Positions 18,607 to 26,948 of a stretch of DNA of 64,000 nt are shown piece after piece (within the stretch, counting starts at the first letter, position 1; each line of letters begins with the position of its first letter). Both the position numbers and the translations under genes were made by a program. The notes below the pieces were generated by a model. The model saw only the letters and a list, made by a program, of their open reading frames with translations. It was not told the DNA's origin and made no database searches. This DNA is from SG8-30 sp963715485 (GTDB taxonomy: Bacteria; Pseudomonadota; Gammaproteobacteria; Steroidobacterales; Steroidobacteraceae). The stretch covers positions 2,728,001-2,792,000 of the forward strand of contig OY970244.1 in assembly GCA_963715485.1 (NCBI GenBank). Reading direction: 5' to 3'.

Positions 18607-18660
18607 CGGCGCCGATTTGAGCCTCAGCTTGCGGGCGCGTTAGAAATACAGCTAAAGCGA
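18607..18660 (+). promoter_or_regulatory. SAM-II-like riboswitch upstream of aspartokinase-homoserine dehydrogenase
   Basis: A 5-bp stem GCGCC (18609-18613) / GGCGC (18634-18638) encloses a loop starting GATTTGAGCC, followed by CGTTAGAAATACAGCTAAAG. This matches the SAM-II consensus blocks: G-AUUURA-C in the loop, AGCGCGU-type closing strand, AAAU and a final AGCUAAA that folds back as an H-type pseudoknot (here GCTT 18627-18630 can pair with AAGC 18655-18658). SAM-II aptamers sense S-adenosylmethionine and control methionine or homoserine genes, which fits the downstream gene. Identification is by eye against the known consensus; a covariance-model search would settle it. Confidence 0.75.
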
Positions 18661-18669
18661 GCGAAGCAT

Positions 18670-18704
18670 GACCTGCTCCGCCCGTCGGCCGAGCGGGTCT
18701 TTTT
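18670..18704 (+). terminator. Intrinsic terminator in riboswitch leader
   Basis: GACCTGCTC (18670-18678) pairs with GAGCGGGTC (18691-18699), 9 bp with one G-T pair, and is followed by TTTTT (18700-18704). It begins 10 bases after the SAM-II-like aptamer and 80 bases before the coding start, so premature termination under high SAM is a plausible mode of control. Confidence 0.7.
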
Positions 18705-18784
18705 GTGTCCGCTCCCACCCGCAAGCATCCGGCCAGCGTCGCCCGGCGGTTCACAGGGGCCGTCGCAGCAATTCTCGAGGCTGG

Positions 18785-20497
18785 ATGTCCATGAGCAATA
18801 TCGTTGTCTTGAAATTCGGCAGCTCCGTGCTGCGCTCCGCAGCTGATCTTCCGGGCGCGGTGGACGAAATCTATCGGCATGTGCGCGCCGGGCGGCGCGT
18901 CGTCGCCGTCGTGTCCGCGTTTGCCGGCGTCACCGATACACTGATCGAGCGCGCACACAGCGTCGGCGGTCGATCCGACCCCTACGCCTATGCATCGCTC
19001 GTCGGCAGTGGCGAGATCGAATCGGCCGCGATGTTGACGCTATCGCTGTCCATGCATGGGGTGCCAGCGCGCCTGCTGCCGCCCGAGCAGTTCACGCTGC
19101 GCGCCCATGGCGATCCGCTGGATGCCGAACCGCATGACTTCGATTCAGCCTTGCTGCATGAAGCGCTCGGCACGCTCGCCGCGGTGGTAGTGCCGGGATT
19201 CGTCGCACATGACGAGCAGAACCGCACGGTGCTGCTCGGCCGCGGTGGCTCGGACTACACCGCGCTGTTCCTGGCCAAGCGACTGGCGGCCGACTGTCTC
19301 CTGCTCAAGGATGTGGATGGACTGTACGAGCGCGACCCGGCCGCACCCGGACCCGCGCCGCGCCGCTACTTGCAGGTCACCTGGGACGATGCCCTGCGGG
19401 TCGCAGGCCGGCTCGTCCAGCCGAAGACCATCCGCTTCGCACACCTGCACCGGCAGTCGTTTCGAGTGACCCGCATCGGCGCTGACCACGCAACCGTGGT
19501 GGGACCCGGACCATCGCTGCTCCATCAGAGCCCCTGGATCGTGCCGCTCAGGGTCGTGCTGCTCGGTCTCGGCACGGTCGGCCGCGGCGTTTACGAGCGC
19601 CTGCTCGCTCAGCCGGAACGCTTTGAACTGGTGCGGGTCGTGGTTCGCGATCCGGCCCGGCACGTCGCCGCGGGCGTTCCACCATCGCTGCTGTCCACTA
19701 ACCCCTGGGACGCTGTCAACGAGGATGCCGATATCGTTATCGAGGCGCTCGGCGGCGAGTTTCCCGCCGCGGAAGTACTGCTGACCGCCCTGACCGCCGG
19801 ACGCAGGGTGATCACTGCCAACAAGGCCGCGGTCGCTCCGCACATTGACAGCTTCTGGGACTACACCCGCTCACCTGATCCACAGCTGCGGTTCTCGGCG
19901 GCGGCAGGCGGAGCGGTTCCGGTGCTGGAAGCCCTCCGCCGGAGCCGCGACGTCGTGGCCATTCGTGGCGTGCTGAATGGTACCTGCAACTTCGTCCTCG
20001 ACCGGCTGGCCGCGGGCGTCAATTACCAAGAAGCAGTGGCGGAGGCGCAGTCGCTCGGCTTTGCCGAACCCGATCCGGTCGCCGACCTTTCCGGCCTGGA
20101 TGCCGGATTCAAGTTGCGGCTGTGCGCCCAGACAGCATTCGGTGCCGCCCCGGCCGACATCGCCATTAGCGGTATCGACACACTCCAGACGGCGGGGCCC
20201 GGCGCGCCGGGCCAGGTGTTGCGCCTGGTTGCCGAGATCGACCGTTGCAACGGTGAGCTCCGCGCGCGGGTCGCACCGCAGTGGCTGCCGCCCACGCGAT
20301 TCCTGGCAGGGGCACGCGGCGAGGAAAACCGGGTCGAGATCGAGTTTGCCGACGGCACGAATCAGCAGATTTCAGGCAAGGGTGCCGGTCGCTGGCCAAC
20401 GACGGTGTCGATCCTGGGCGACCTGTGGGAGACGGCGCGCGCGGCCGAGGCGGCGGCGCGGTCGGACGCACCGGCCAGGTTCGCAGCCCTGGGGTGA
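18785..20497 (+). CDS. Bifunctional aspartokinase-homoserine dehydrogenase lacking ACT domains
   Basis: 570 residues. Residues 1 to about 245 are an aspartokinase: VVLKFGSSVLRSA (kinase Lys10 and Gly-Ser loop), VVSAFAGVT, LLGRGGSDYTALFLAKRL and LKDVDGLYERDP. After only about 10 residues the homoserine dehydrogenase follows: LLGLGTVGRGVYERLL (NADP loop, GLGTVG 261-266), VITANKAAVA, RGVLNGTCNFVLDRLA, LGFAEPDPVADLSGLDAGFK with Lys443 as likely catalytic residue. ThrA/MetL proteins are about 810 residues with two ACT-type regulatory domains between the parts; none fit here. It would make aspartyl phosphate and reduce aspartate semialdehyde to homoserine. ATG 18785 has GAGG 4 bases upstream; ATG 18791 is possible. 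Control appears to be by the SAM-II-like leader rather than by amino-acid binding. Confidence 0.9.
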   Translation: MSMSNIVVLKFGSSVLRSAADLPGAVDEIYRHVRAGRRVVAVVSAFAGVTDTLIERAHSVGGRSDPYAYASLVGSGEIESAAMLTLSLSMHGVPARLLPPEQFTLRAHGDPLDAEPHDFDSALLHEALGTLAAVVVPGFVAHDEQNRTVLLGRGGSDYTALFLAKRLAADCLLLKDVDGLYERDPAAPGPAPRRYLQVTWDDALRVAGRLVQPKTIRFAHLHRQSFRVTRIGADHATVVGPGPSLLHQSPWIVPLRVVLLGLGTVGRGVYERLLAQPERFELVRVVVRDPARHVAAGVPPSLLSTNPWDAVNEDADIVIEALGGEFPAAEVLLTALTAGRRVITANKAAVAPHIDSFWDYTRSPDPQLRFSAAAGGAVPVLEALRRSRDVVAIRGVLNGTCNFVLDRLAAGVNYQEAVAEAQSLGFAEPDPVADLSGLDAGFKLRLCAQTAFGAAPADIAISGIDTLQTAGPGAPGQVLRLVAEIDRCNGELRARVAPQWLPPTRFLAGARGEENRVEIEFADGTNQQISGKGAGRWPTTVSILGDLWETARAAEAAARSDAPARFAALG

Positions 20498-20506
20498 TAC
20501 TTGTTC

Positions 20507-21574
20507 TCAGCTTCCCGAGCCGGGCGGATCGGTGACGCCGAGCCGCTGTTGCATGATCGGGCTGGTGGTCGTGTACTGGAGGAACTGCCGTTTCTTCGGG
20601 TAGACGTGTGCCTGTACGCCGAAAGCGGCAAGCGCAGCTTCATGGAAGCCTGACAGGATCAGCTTCTTCTTGCCGGGATAGGTGTTGATGTCGCCGACGG
20701 CGAAGATGCCGGGCACGCTGGTCTCGAACCTCTCCGTGTCCACCTTCAGCGCCTTCTTCTCGAGATCGATGCCCCAGTCGGCTATCGGGCCGAGCTTCGG
20801 GTGCAGGCCGAAGAAGGCAAAAACGTGCTCGCATTCGACCTCGGTCGTCGAACCGTCCTGGCAGTTGATCGTCGCCCCGGTCAGCCCGGTCCCGCTGGTG
20901 GTCAACGCGACGATCTGGCCGGTCAGTTGCCGCAGCTTGCCGGCCTCGGCCAACTCCCGCATCCGCGCGACGCTGGCGGGCTGCGCACGAAACTCGGCGC
21001 GGCGGTGCACCAGGGTTACTGACTTCGCCCTGCCGGCAAATTCGAGTACCCAGTCCAGCGCGCTGTCGCCACCGCCGGCGATCAACAGGTCCTTGCCGTG
21101 GTACTCCTCCGCGCGCGACACGCGATAGTGGACGTGCTTGCCTTCCAGCGCTTCCGCACCCCCGATTGACAGCCTTCGCGGCTGGAACGAGCCGAGACCT
21201 GCGGCGATGATCACCGCGCCGGCGTCGAAGCGGGTTCCCTTGGCGGTCGTCAGGTCGAAGCGGCCATCGTCACGACGTGCGAGGGAGGTTACTTCCTGCC
21301 CGAGGTGAATTCCGGCACCAAAGGGCTTGATCTGCTCCAACAGCCGGTCCACCAGTTCCTGTGCGCCACAAACCGGCAGCGCAGGAATGTCGTAGATCGG
21401 CTTGTCCGGGTAGAGCTCGGCGCACTGCCCGCCCGCGTGTTGCAGCGAGTCGACGACATGGCACTTCATGCCGAGCAGGCCGAGCTCGAACACGGCGAAC
21501 AAACCGCTCGGTCCGGCGCCGATAACCACGCACTCCGTTTCGATGGCCTCGGGCGGGAAGACGGTGTCGGCCAC
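20507..21574 (-). CDS. Ferredoxin/flavodoxin--NADP reductase (thioredoxin-reductase-like, YumC type)
   Basis: 355 residues. Two dinucleotide folds: FAD-binding VVIGAGPSGLFAVFELG (GAGPSG 19-24) with HAGGQCAELYPDKPIYDIP, and NADPH-binding LLIAGGGDSALDW (GGGDSA 167-172), then the closing FAD motif PGIFAVGDINTYPGKKKLI. The redox CxxC of thioredoxin reductases is absent, which together with the YPDKPIYDIPALP block defines the homodimeric YumC-type ferredoxin-NADP reductases. GTG 21574 is chosen: GAGGA lies 6 bases upstream and homology starts there. It recycles reduced ferredoxin in the cytoplasm. It converges on the aspartokinase gene with 9 bases between stops and is divergent from the MATE gene. 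Confidence 0.9.
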   Translation of the reverse strand: MADTVFPPEAIETECVVIGAGPSGLFAVFELGLLGMKCHVVDSLQHAGGQCAELYPDKPIYDIPALPVCGAQELVDRLLEQIKPFGAGIHLGQEVTSLARRDDGRFDLTTAKGTRFDAGAVIIAAGLGSFQPRRLSIGGAEALEGKHVHYRVSRAEEYHGKDLLIAGGGDSALDWVLEFAGRAKSVTLVHRRAEFRAQPASVARMRELAEAGKLRQLTGQIVALTTSGTGLTGATINCQDGSTTEVECEHVFAFFGLHPKLGPIADWGIDLEKKALKVDTERFETSVPGIFAVGDINTYPGKKKLILSGFHEAALAAFGVQAHVYPKKRQFLQYTTTSPIMQQRLGVTDPPGSGS

Positions 21575-21772
21575 GGTGGTTCCTCGGTAAGTTCTTGCGG
21601 TGCGGATGCCGCTGGGGCGCAAATTGTAGCCCAACGGAACGGTTCGCGGCCGCCCCCAGGTCCGCAAGCGCAGCCCGGCGATCGGAACTGATGGACCCGC
21701 TGCTCGCGTATACTGCGCGCGCCCGGAGCCGCCTCGGGCCGCAGTGCACGACAAAGGCCGGGAATTGCCGTC

Positions 21773-23194
21773 ATGAAACAGCAATCCAGAACAGCCCGAC
21801 CGTTGCCCGCCCTGAGACTCGACGCCGCGGGCGAGCGCCACATCGACATGCGCGCGGTGTTCACACTGGCCGCGCCGCTGGTGCTGAACAGCACCATCCA
21901 GGCGGTGCTGGGTCTCACGGACACCTGGTTCATCGGCCGGCTGTCCGTCAAGGCGACCGCCGCCATGGCCGCTGTCTACTGGCTGGTCGTGCTGTCGCTG
22001 TTCGTTTTCAGCGGCGCGACCATGGCCGTGCAGACGCTGGTCTCGCAGGCTTACGGCGGCGGTCGCTACAGGCGTGCCAGCCAGGCCATGTGGACCGGTG
22101 TATGGGGTGCGCTGTCCACCGCGCCCGTGTTCATCGTGTTGATCTGGATCGCGCCGGGGCTACTCGGCCCGTTTGGCCTCGACCCCGAGATCCAGTCGCT
22201 GGCGCTCGACTACTGGCAGCCGCGCATGATCGGCGGCCCGCTCGCAGCCGCGCTGTGGGGTATGACCGCATACTTCAACGGCATCGGTCATACGCGCCTG
22301 CCGCTGCTGGTGACGCTGGTAGTCGCCGCGGGCAACGTCGTGCTGAACGAGCTGTTCATCTTCAAGCTCGGCTGGGGAATTTCCGGCGCCGCCTGGGCGA
22401 CCACCTGGGCGCAGGCCGGCGGCATTGCCATGGCAGCCTTCCTGATGCTGCGAGTGGACGCGGCACGCATGCGCCCGACGCTGACCTGGCGCCCCCGGAT
22501 CGGGGCGATCTGGCGCCAGATCAAGCTGGGCGTGCCGATGGCGGCGACCGGCAGCGCCGACCTGCTGGCAGCCGCGTTGTTCCAGCTGATGCAGGTGCGC
22601 ATCGGCGCCGTCGATGGCGCGGCCACCCAGATCGTGATGGTATCGACCTCGATCGCCTACATGCCCGGCATCGGCCTGGCACTAGCCGCAACAACGCTGG
22701 TCGGGCAGTCCATCGGCGCGGGTGATCGCGACTGGGCCGAGCGCCTGGGGACGCGCATGATTGCGCTGGTTTCGCTGTCGATGGGTGGGCTCGGGCTGCT
22801 GATGGCGCTGGCTGGCTCGCTACTGGTACCGCTGTTTGTCAACGGAGCCGACCCCAACGCAGGCGCGGTGATCGCCCTGTCGGTGAAGCTCTTGTGGATC
22901 GCGGCGCTCTACCAGTTCAGCGACGGGCTGAATTTCTCGTCCAACTTCTGCCTGCGTGGTGCGGGAGACGTCCGCGTCCCGGCGTTGCTGGTATTCGTGT
23001 TCGGGTTCGGCCTGTTCATGCCGCTGACCTACTTCCTGACCTTCGCTCCGGGCCAGGGCTGGTTCGGCGGCCCCGGCTTCGGTTTCGCGGCGATGGGTGG
23101 CTGGAGCGCGCTGGCGATCTACTCGATGGTGATCGGCGTGGCGCTGACGCTGCGCTGGCGCCAGGGCGCGTGGCGAAAGATCCGGCTGATCTAG
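21773..23194 (+). CDS. MATE family multidrug/Na+ efflux transporter
   Basis: 473 residues with about 12 membrane segments arranged as two six-helix halves (first from about residue 27, second from about 245). LVLNSTIQAVLGLTDTWFIG in helix 1 and its counterpart VPMAATGSADLLAAALFQLM in helix 7 are the MATE repeats, and AALYQFSDGLNFSSNFCLRG fits the C-terminal half. It likely exports cationic compounds using Na+ or H+ at the inner membrane. It is divergent from the ferredoxin reductase. The C-terminal tail is short and basic. Substrate unknown. Confidence 0.92.
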   Translation: MKQQSRTARPLPALRLDAAGERHIDMRAVFTLAAPLVLNSTIQAVLGLTDTWFIGRLSVKATAAMAAVYWLVVLSLFVFSGATMAVQTLVSQAYGGGRYRRASQAMWTGVWGALSTAPVFIVLIWIAPGLLGPFGLDPEIQSLALDYWQPRMIGGPLAAALWGMTAYFNGIGHTRLPLLVTLVVAAGNVVLNELFIFKLGWGISGAAWATTWAQAGGIAMAAFLMLRVDAARMRPTLTWRPRIGAIWRQIKLGVPMAATGSADLLAAALFQLMQVRIGAVDGAATQIVMVSTSIAYMPGIGLALAATTLVGQSIGAGDRDWAERLGTRMIALVSLSMGGLGLLMALAGSLLVPLFVNGADPNAGAVIALSVKLLWIAALYQFSDGLNFSSNFCLRGAGDVRVPALLVFVFGFGLFMPLTYFLTFAPGQGWFGGPGFGFAAMGGWSALAIYSMVIGVALTLRWRQGAWRKIRLI

Positions 23195-23343
23195 CGGCGG
23201 CCCGATCCCCGTCGAGAACGCCTCATATCCATCCCTGGAGGCTCCGCGGCGACCTTCCTGTAGCCGCAGGTTTCGAGACGGATCAACACACCGCTCGCAC
23301 GCCCACCGATTCACAGGTCCTGTACAGAATGTCCCGGGGCGTA

Positions 23344-24276
23344 CTAGTCATAGTCGCGCGCGAGGCGGAAGCCCAGGTCGCTTTGCCTTAGCGAGGGCAG
23401 CGCCGCATCGCGCGCCGCGGCTCGTGCATCGAGAGGCCTGCTCGCCCAGGAACCACCGCGCACAGACTTGAGCTCGCAGCCCCCCTGCCAGGTCCAGGCG
23501 CGAGCATCCTGCGGCCGACCTCTGTAGCTGGCGGTGTAGCAGTCCTGCATCCACTCGCGCACGTTGCCGATCACATCGTAGGCGCCAAACGCATTCGCCC
23601 TGTAGCGTCCGGTGGCGGCCACTCCCACCACACCATCGCTGCAATTGGCGTTGGGCCAGGGAAACGCATAGGCATCGATCGCAGAGCGATCGTAAACGTT
23701 GGCGTTGTCGCAGGCGAGCGAGATCGGCATGTCCTCCTGCGAGTCGCGCGCGCCCCAATAACGCGGAAACGCCGTGCCACCGCGCGCCACGTACTCCCAC
23801 TCCGCCTCGGACGGCAGACGGTACCGGAGCCCGCTGCGCTGCGACACCCAGTCGGCGTAGGCCCGCGCGTCTACCCAGCTGACGCAGACGACCGGCTCGT
23901 CGTCGGCAGGAGGCTGCGCAAAGCCCGGGTCGCGCCAGCTCCGATCACGCTCGTGGACCCACTGGCCAGCCAGCCACACCCGACAGCCGAGTGGCGCTTC
24001 GTAACCGGTCGCCTCGACGAAGCGCCGGAACTCGGCCACCGTGATCTCCTTCGCGCCGATGTAGAACGGCTTGCTGATGGAAATAGCGACCGCGGGCGTC
24101 TCTCCGGTCGACGGATCGACCTCGACGGCGTCCGGGGGCGTCCCCATGCTGTAGGCACCGGGAGGTACCAGCGCCAGCGCCGGGCACTCGGCGCAGTCGG
24201 TCGCGCCCGCAGGCTGCTGCGCAACGACGGCAGGCGCGATGAGGACGAGCAGCAGGCCGACCGGAACTGCGCGCAT
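23344..24276 (-). CDS. Exported SUMF1/FGE-like domain protein, second of a coupled pair
   Basis: 310 residues: signal peptide (GLLLVLIAPAVVA, cleavage near 19), then a CxxC pair (DCAECPALALVPPG) and the full SUMF1 fold: YIGAKEITVAEFRRFVEATG, YRLPSEAEWEYVARGG, NVYDRSAIDAYAF, NAFGAYDVIGNVREWMQDC and a closing VRGGSWASRP...GFRLARD. The Cys pair that makes formylglycine in true FGE, just after RGGSW, is absent, so sulfatase activation is unlikely. Such exported SUMF1-like proteins are scaffolds or binding proteins of unknown role. The start codon overlaps the stop of the paralogous upstream gene by one base (TGATG). Confidence 0.88.
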   Translation of the reverse strand: MRAVPVGLLLVLIAPAVVAQQPAGATDCAECPALALVPPGAYSMGTPPDAVEVDPSTGETPAVAISISKPFYIGAKEITVAEFRRFVEATGYEAPLGCRVWLAGQWVHERDRSWRDPGFAQPPADDEPVVCVSWVDARAYADWVSQRSGLRYRLPSEAEWEYVARGGTAFPRYWGARDSQEDMPISLACDNANVYDRSAIDAYAFPWPNANCSDGVVGVAATGRYRANAFGAYDVIGNVREWMQDCYTASYRGRPQDARAWTWQGGCELKSVRGGSWASRPLDARAAARDAALPSLRQSDLGFRLARDYD

Positions 24277-25241
24277 CAGCGTTCCTCCCTGCGTACCGCG
24301 CCGTCCAGGTCGAGCGCGACCCGAAAGCCGGTAAAATCGGCGCGTTCACTGTCGTCAGCGTCGCCGTGCATTCCGCTGCGGCTCTGCCCGGGTGGCGTAA
24401 TCCAGCTCCCACCCCGCATGACACGGCGCTTGCAGCCACCGAGCCAGGTCCACGCGCCGCCGTCCGTCGGGCGCCCGACATAGCTGCCGGTCGAGCAGTC
24501 CTCGGTCCACTCCCAGACATTGCCGATCATGTCGTGCAGGCCGAAGGCGTTCGGCTTGAACTGGCCGACAGGCGCGACGTCCGGATAGCCATCCGAGCAG
24601 CCGACATTCGGCCAGCCGAGCTTGTAGGCCGTGCGGCCAGACGTATCGTAGATGTTGGCGAAATCGCAACCGTCTTCGGGTGCGTCGCCCCAGAACCGGA
24701 GCGTAGTGGTACCGGCACGCGCCGCGTACTCCCACTCCGCCTCGGACGGCAGCCGGTAGCGCTGACGGGTCTTCTGCGACAGCCAGCGCACATAGGCCTG
24801 CGCGTCAGCCCAGGCAACGCAGGTAACCGGGTGCGCATCGGTCGGTTCCGCAGGAACGCCGGGGGCCTGCCAGTCGCGACGGCCGTCGTCATTGAATCGT
24901 CCCAGCGCGGCGTCCCAGGTGCGGCAGCCAGGGCGGATCTCGTAACCGGACTCGCGCAAGAACTCGGAGAACTCGGCCCTCGTCACTTCGTAGCGTCCCA
25001 ACGCAAAGGGCTTGGCGATGCGGATCACCGTTGCCTGGGTTTCGGCCGCCGATTCAACCTCGTCGATTGATGCGGTCGGCGTTCCCATCACGAACATGCC
25101 TGCAGGCACGATGATCATCTCTGGGCAGGTCGGGCAGTCGCGGAAGACTTGCGGTGAACCCTGCGCAGCGTCAGCCGGCGCGGCACCCGCACTGAGCATC
25201 AGGGTAAGGACGGCCAAGGAATGAAATAATGTTACGCGCAT
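24276..25241 (-). CDS. Exported SUMF1/FGE-like domain protein, first of a coupled pair
   Basis: 321 residues. ATG 25241 starts a clear signal peptide (MRVTLFHSLAVLTLMLSAGAA) followed by FRDCPTCPEMIIVPAGMFVMG, the usual entry to SUMF1 domains, then YEVTRAEFSEFLRESGY, YRLPSEAEWEYAARAG, NIYDTSGRTAYKLGWPNVG, NAFGLHDMIGNVWEWTEDC and VMRGGSWITPP...FTGFRVALD. As in its neighbour, the catalytic Cys residues of FGE are missing. Similarity of the two proteins indicates a tandem duplication. The degP-like gene lies 97 bases upstream on the same strand with a REP-like element in between, so the three may be partly co-transcribed. Confidence 0.88.
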   Translation of the reverse strand: MRVTLFHSLAVLTLMLSAGAAPADAAQGSPQVFRDCPTCPEMIIVPAGMFVMGTPTASIDEVESAAETQATVIRIAKPFALGRYEVTRAEFSEFLRESGYEIRPGCRTWDAALGRFNDDGRRDWQAPGVPAEPTDAHPVTCVAWADAQAYVRWLSQKTRQRYRLPSEAEWEYAARAGTTTLRFWGDAPEDGCDFANIYDTSGRTAYKLGWPNVGCSDGYPDVAPVGQFKPNAFGLHDMIGNVWEWTEDCSTGSYVGRPTDGGAWTWLGGCKRRVMRGGSWITPPGQSRSGMHGDADDSERADFTGFRVALDLDGAVRREER

Positions 25242-25282
25242 TGGTGGAAGGCTGGCATGAGGCGGCAGCGGGCACAAGGGCA

Positions 25283-25303
25283 AAAAGGGAACTGTCCCCC
25301 TTT
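25283..25303. repeat. REP-like palindromic element, copy B
   Basis: AAAAAGGGAACTGTCCCCCTTT, shown here by its ends only as AAAAAGGGAAC and GTCCCCCTTT, is the reverse orientation of the core found at 18488 and 37473 (GGGGACnGTTCC). It lies between the degP-like stop and the SUMF1 pair, so it may end or stabilise the degP message. Confidence 0.6.
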
Positions 25304-25338
25304 CCGTTCCCATTTCGGGGGTTCGACCGCTGCTACGA

Positions 25339-26808
25339 TCAACCCACCTTCACCGGCACGTAGATCTGCGCTTCGCCGCGCTGCACGAGCAGCGCGACAG
25401 TATTACCCGAGGCATCGACCGCATCGCGCAGGGCCTTCACGGAGTCGACTTTGCGGCCGTTGACCGCGAGGATGATGTCGCCGGAGGCGACGCCGGCCAT
25501 CGCGGCCGGCCCGGTCACATCCTCGACCAGTAGCCGGCCTTCCGTGTCAGCCTGTTGCCGTTCGGCGGGACTCAACGGACGCACTGCGAGCCCCAGCTTG
25601 CCACCCTCGATGCCACCGAGGTCGTCGGCGCTCGCCACTCGCTCATCCTCGAGCTGCGCGATCTTGACCGATAGATCCTTGCGGGACTTGTCACGCCAGA
25701 CTGTCAGCGTCGTAGTCGTACCCGGCTTGATCTCGGCAATAATCGGCGGCAGGTTGCCCGAGTACTCGACCGGCCGGCCATCCACTGCGAGGATGACATC
25801 GCCCGCCTCGACGCCCCCGTCATCTGCCGGCCCGTCACGCTCGACCGAGCTGACCAGCGCTCCCTGCGGACGATCCAGCCCGAACGAGTCGGCCAGCGCC
25901 TGGTTGACGTCCTGGATGGTGACGCCGATTCGTCCGCGCTCCACACGACCATTCTCGATCAGCTGGTCGCGTACGCTGACCGCGACGTCGATCGGGATCG
26001 CGAAGGACACGCCCTGGTAGCCTCCAGTGCGGCTGTAGATCTGCGAGTTGATGCCGACGACTTCGCCCTCCAGGTTGAACAGCGGACCGCCCGAGTTGCC
26101 TGGATTCACGGCCACGTCGGTCTGGATGAACGGCGTATAGGCGTCGCCCGGCAGCGAGCGTGACTTGGCGCTTACGATGCCGGCGGTGACCGAGTTCTCG
26201 AAGCCGAAGGGCGACCCGATCGCAACCACCCACTCGCCGACCTTGAGTGATTCGGGGTCTCCCAGGCGAACGTATGGCAGGTCCTTTGCGTCGATCTTCA
26301 GCACCGCGACATCGGTGCGATCGTCCTTTCCGATGACGGTGGCAGAGTACTCGCGCCTGTCTGTGAAACGCACCGTAACCTCGTTGGCTTTGTCGATGAC
26401 GTGCGCGTTGGTCATGATGTAGCCGTCGGGGCTGACCACGAAGCCCGAGCCCTCGCCCCGCACCGGCGGGTGCGCCCGGGGGGGCGTGCCGAAGCCGAAG
26501 CGCTTGAAGAACTCCTGCATCGGGTCGTCCGGGTCCATGCCCGGCATGCCGCCGTTGCTGGTGGACAGCCGACCGACTGTCGCGACGTTGACGACGGCGG
26601 GCCCGAAGGAATCGACCAGCCCGCTGAAATCCGGCAGCCCGGCGGTGTTCATGACCACTGGCACTGGCGGCGGCGCGTCCGCCTGCTGGATCGCCGGCGT
26701 GGGAACCTTGGCCCCGGCGGATGACGAAGCCTGGTCGCCACAAGCCGCCAGCAGGAGTGCCAGCCCCGCAGATGCCAAGAAGCCCGCTGCAATACGCGTG
26801 GAAGTCAT
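25339..26808 (-). CDS. Do-family periplasmic serine protease (DegP/MucD-like lipoprotein)
   Basis: 489 residues. An N-terminal lipoprotein signal (LALLLAAC, Cys23) is followed by a trypsin-like domain with the triad His136 (TNAHVIDK), Asp166 (DDRTDVAVLKI) and Ser239 (NPGNSGGPLF), then two PDZ domains (about 275-370 and 400-485). This is the layout of DegP/DegQ/MucD proteases-chaperones that clear misfolded envelope proteins. A lipid anchor instead of a cleaved signal would fix it to a membrane. ATG 26808 has GAGGA 8 bases upstream; longer frames upstream lack a signal. Divergent from the PBP4 gene. Confidence 0.93.
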   Translation of the reverse strand: MTSTRIAAGFLASAGLALLLAACGDQASSSAGAKVPTPAIQQADAPPPVPVVMNTAGLPDFSGLVDSFGPAVVNVATVGRLSTSNGGMPGMDPDDPMQEFFKRFGFGTPPRAHPPVRGEGSGFVVSPDGYIMTNAHVIDKANEVTVRFTDRREYSATVIGKDDRTDVAVLKIDAKDLPYVRLGDPESLKVGEWVVAIGSPFGFENSVTAGIVSAKSRSLPGDAYTPFIQTDVAVNPGNSGGPLFNLEGEVVGINSQIYSRTGGYQGVSFAIPIDVAVSVRDQLIENGRVERGRIGVTIQDVNQALADSFGLDRPQGALVSSVERDGPADDGGVEAGDVILAVDGRPVEYSGNLPPIIAEIKPGTTTTLTVWRDKSRKDLSVKIAQLEDERVASADDLGGIEGGKLGLAVRPLSPAERQQADTEGRLLVEDVTGPAAMAGVASGDIILAVNGRKVDSVKALRDAVDASGNTVALLVQRGEAQIYVPVKVG

Positions 26809-26948
26809 TTTCTCTGTCCTCTCGAGCCCGATCCGGGTCGCTCCGGGGCGAATCCGCAGTCTGCCGCGGGGTTCGCTCGTCGCACACGTGTGACAACCCC
26901 GATGCGTTGAAGTTGCATGGCGCTGCCGTCCGGCTATAGTCGCACGCC

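Noticed and set aside
23344..25241. True formylglycine-generating enzymes (sulfatase activators)
   Set aside because: The Cys pair needed for catalysis is absent in both, and no sulfatase gene is in the window.
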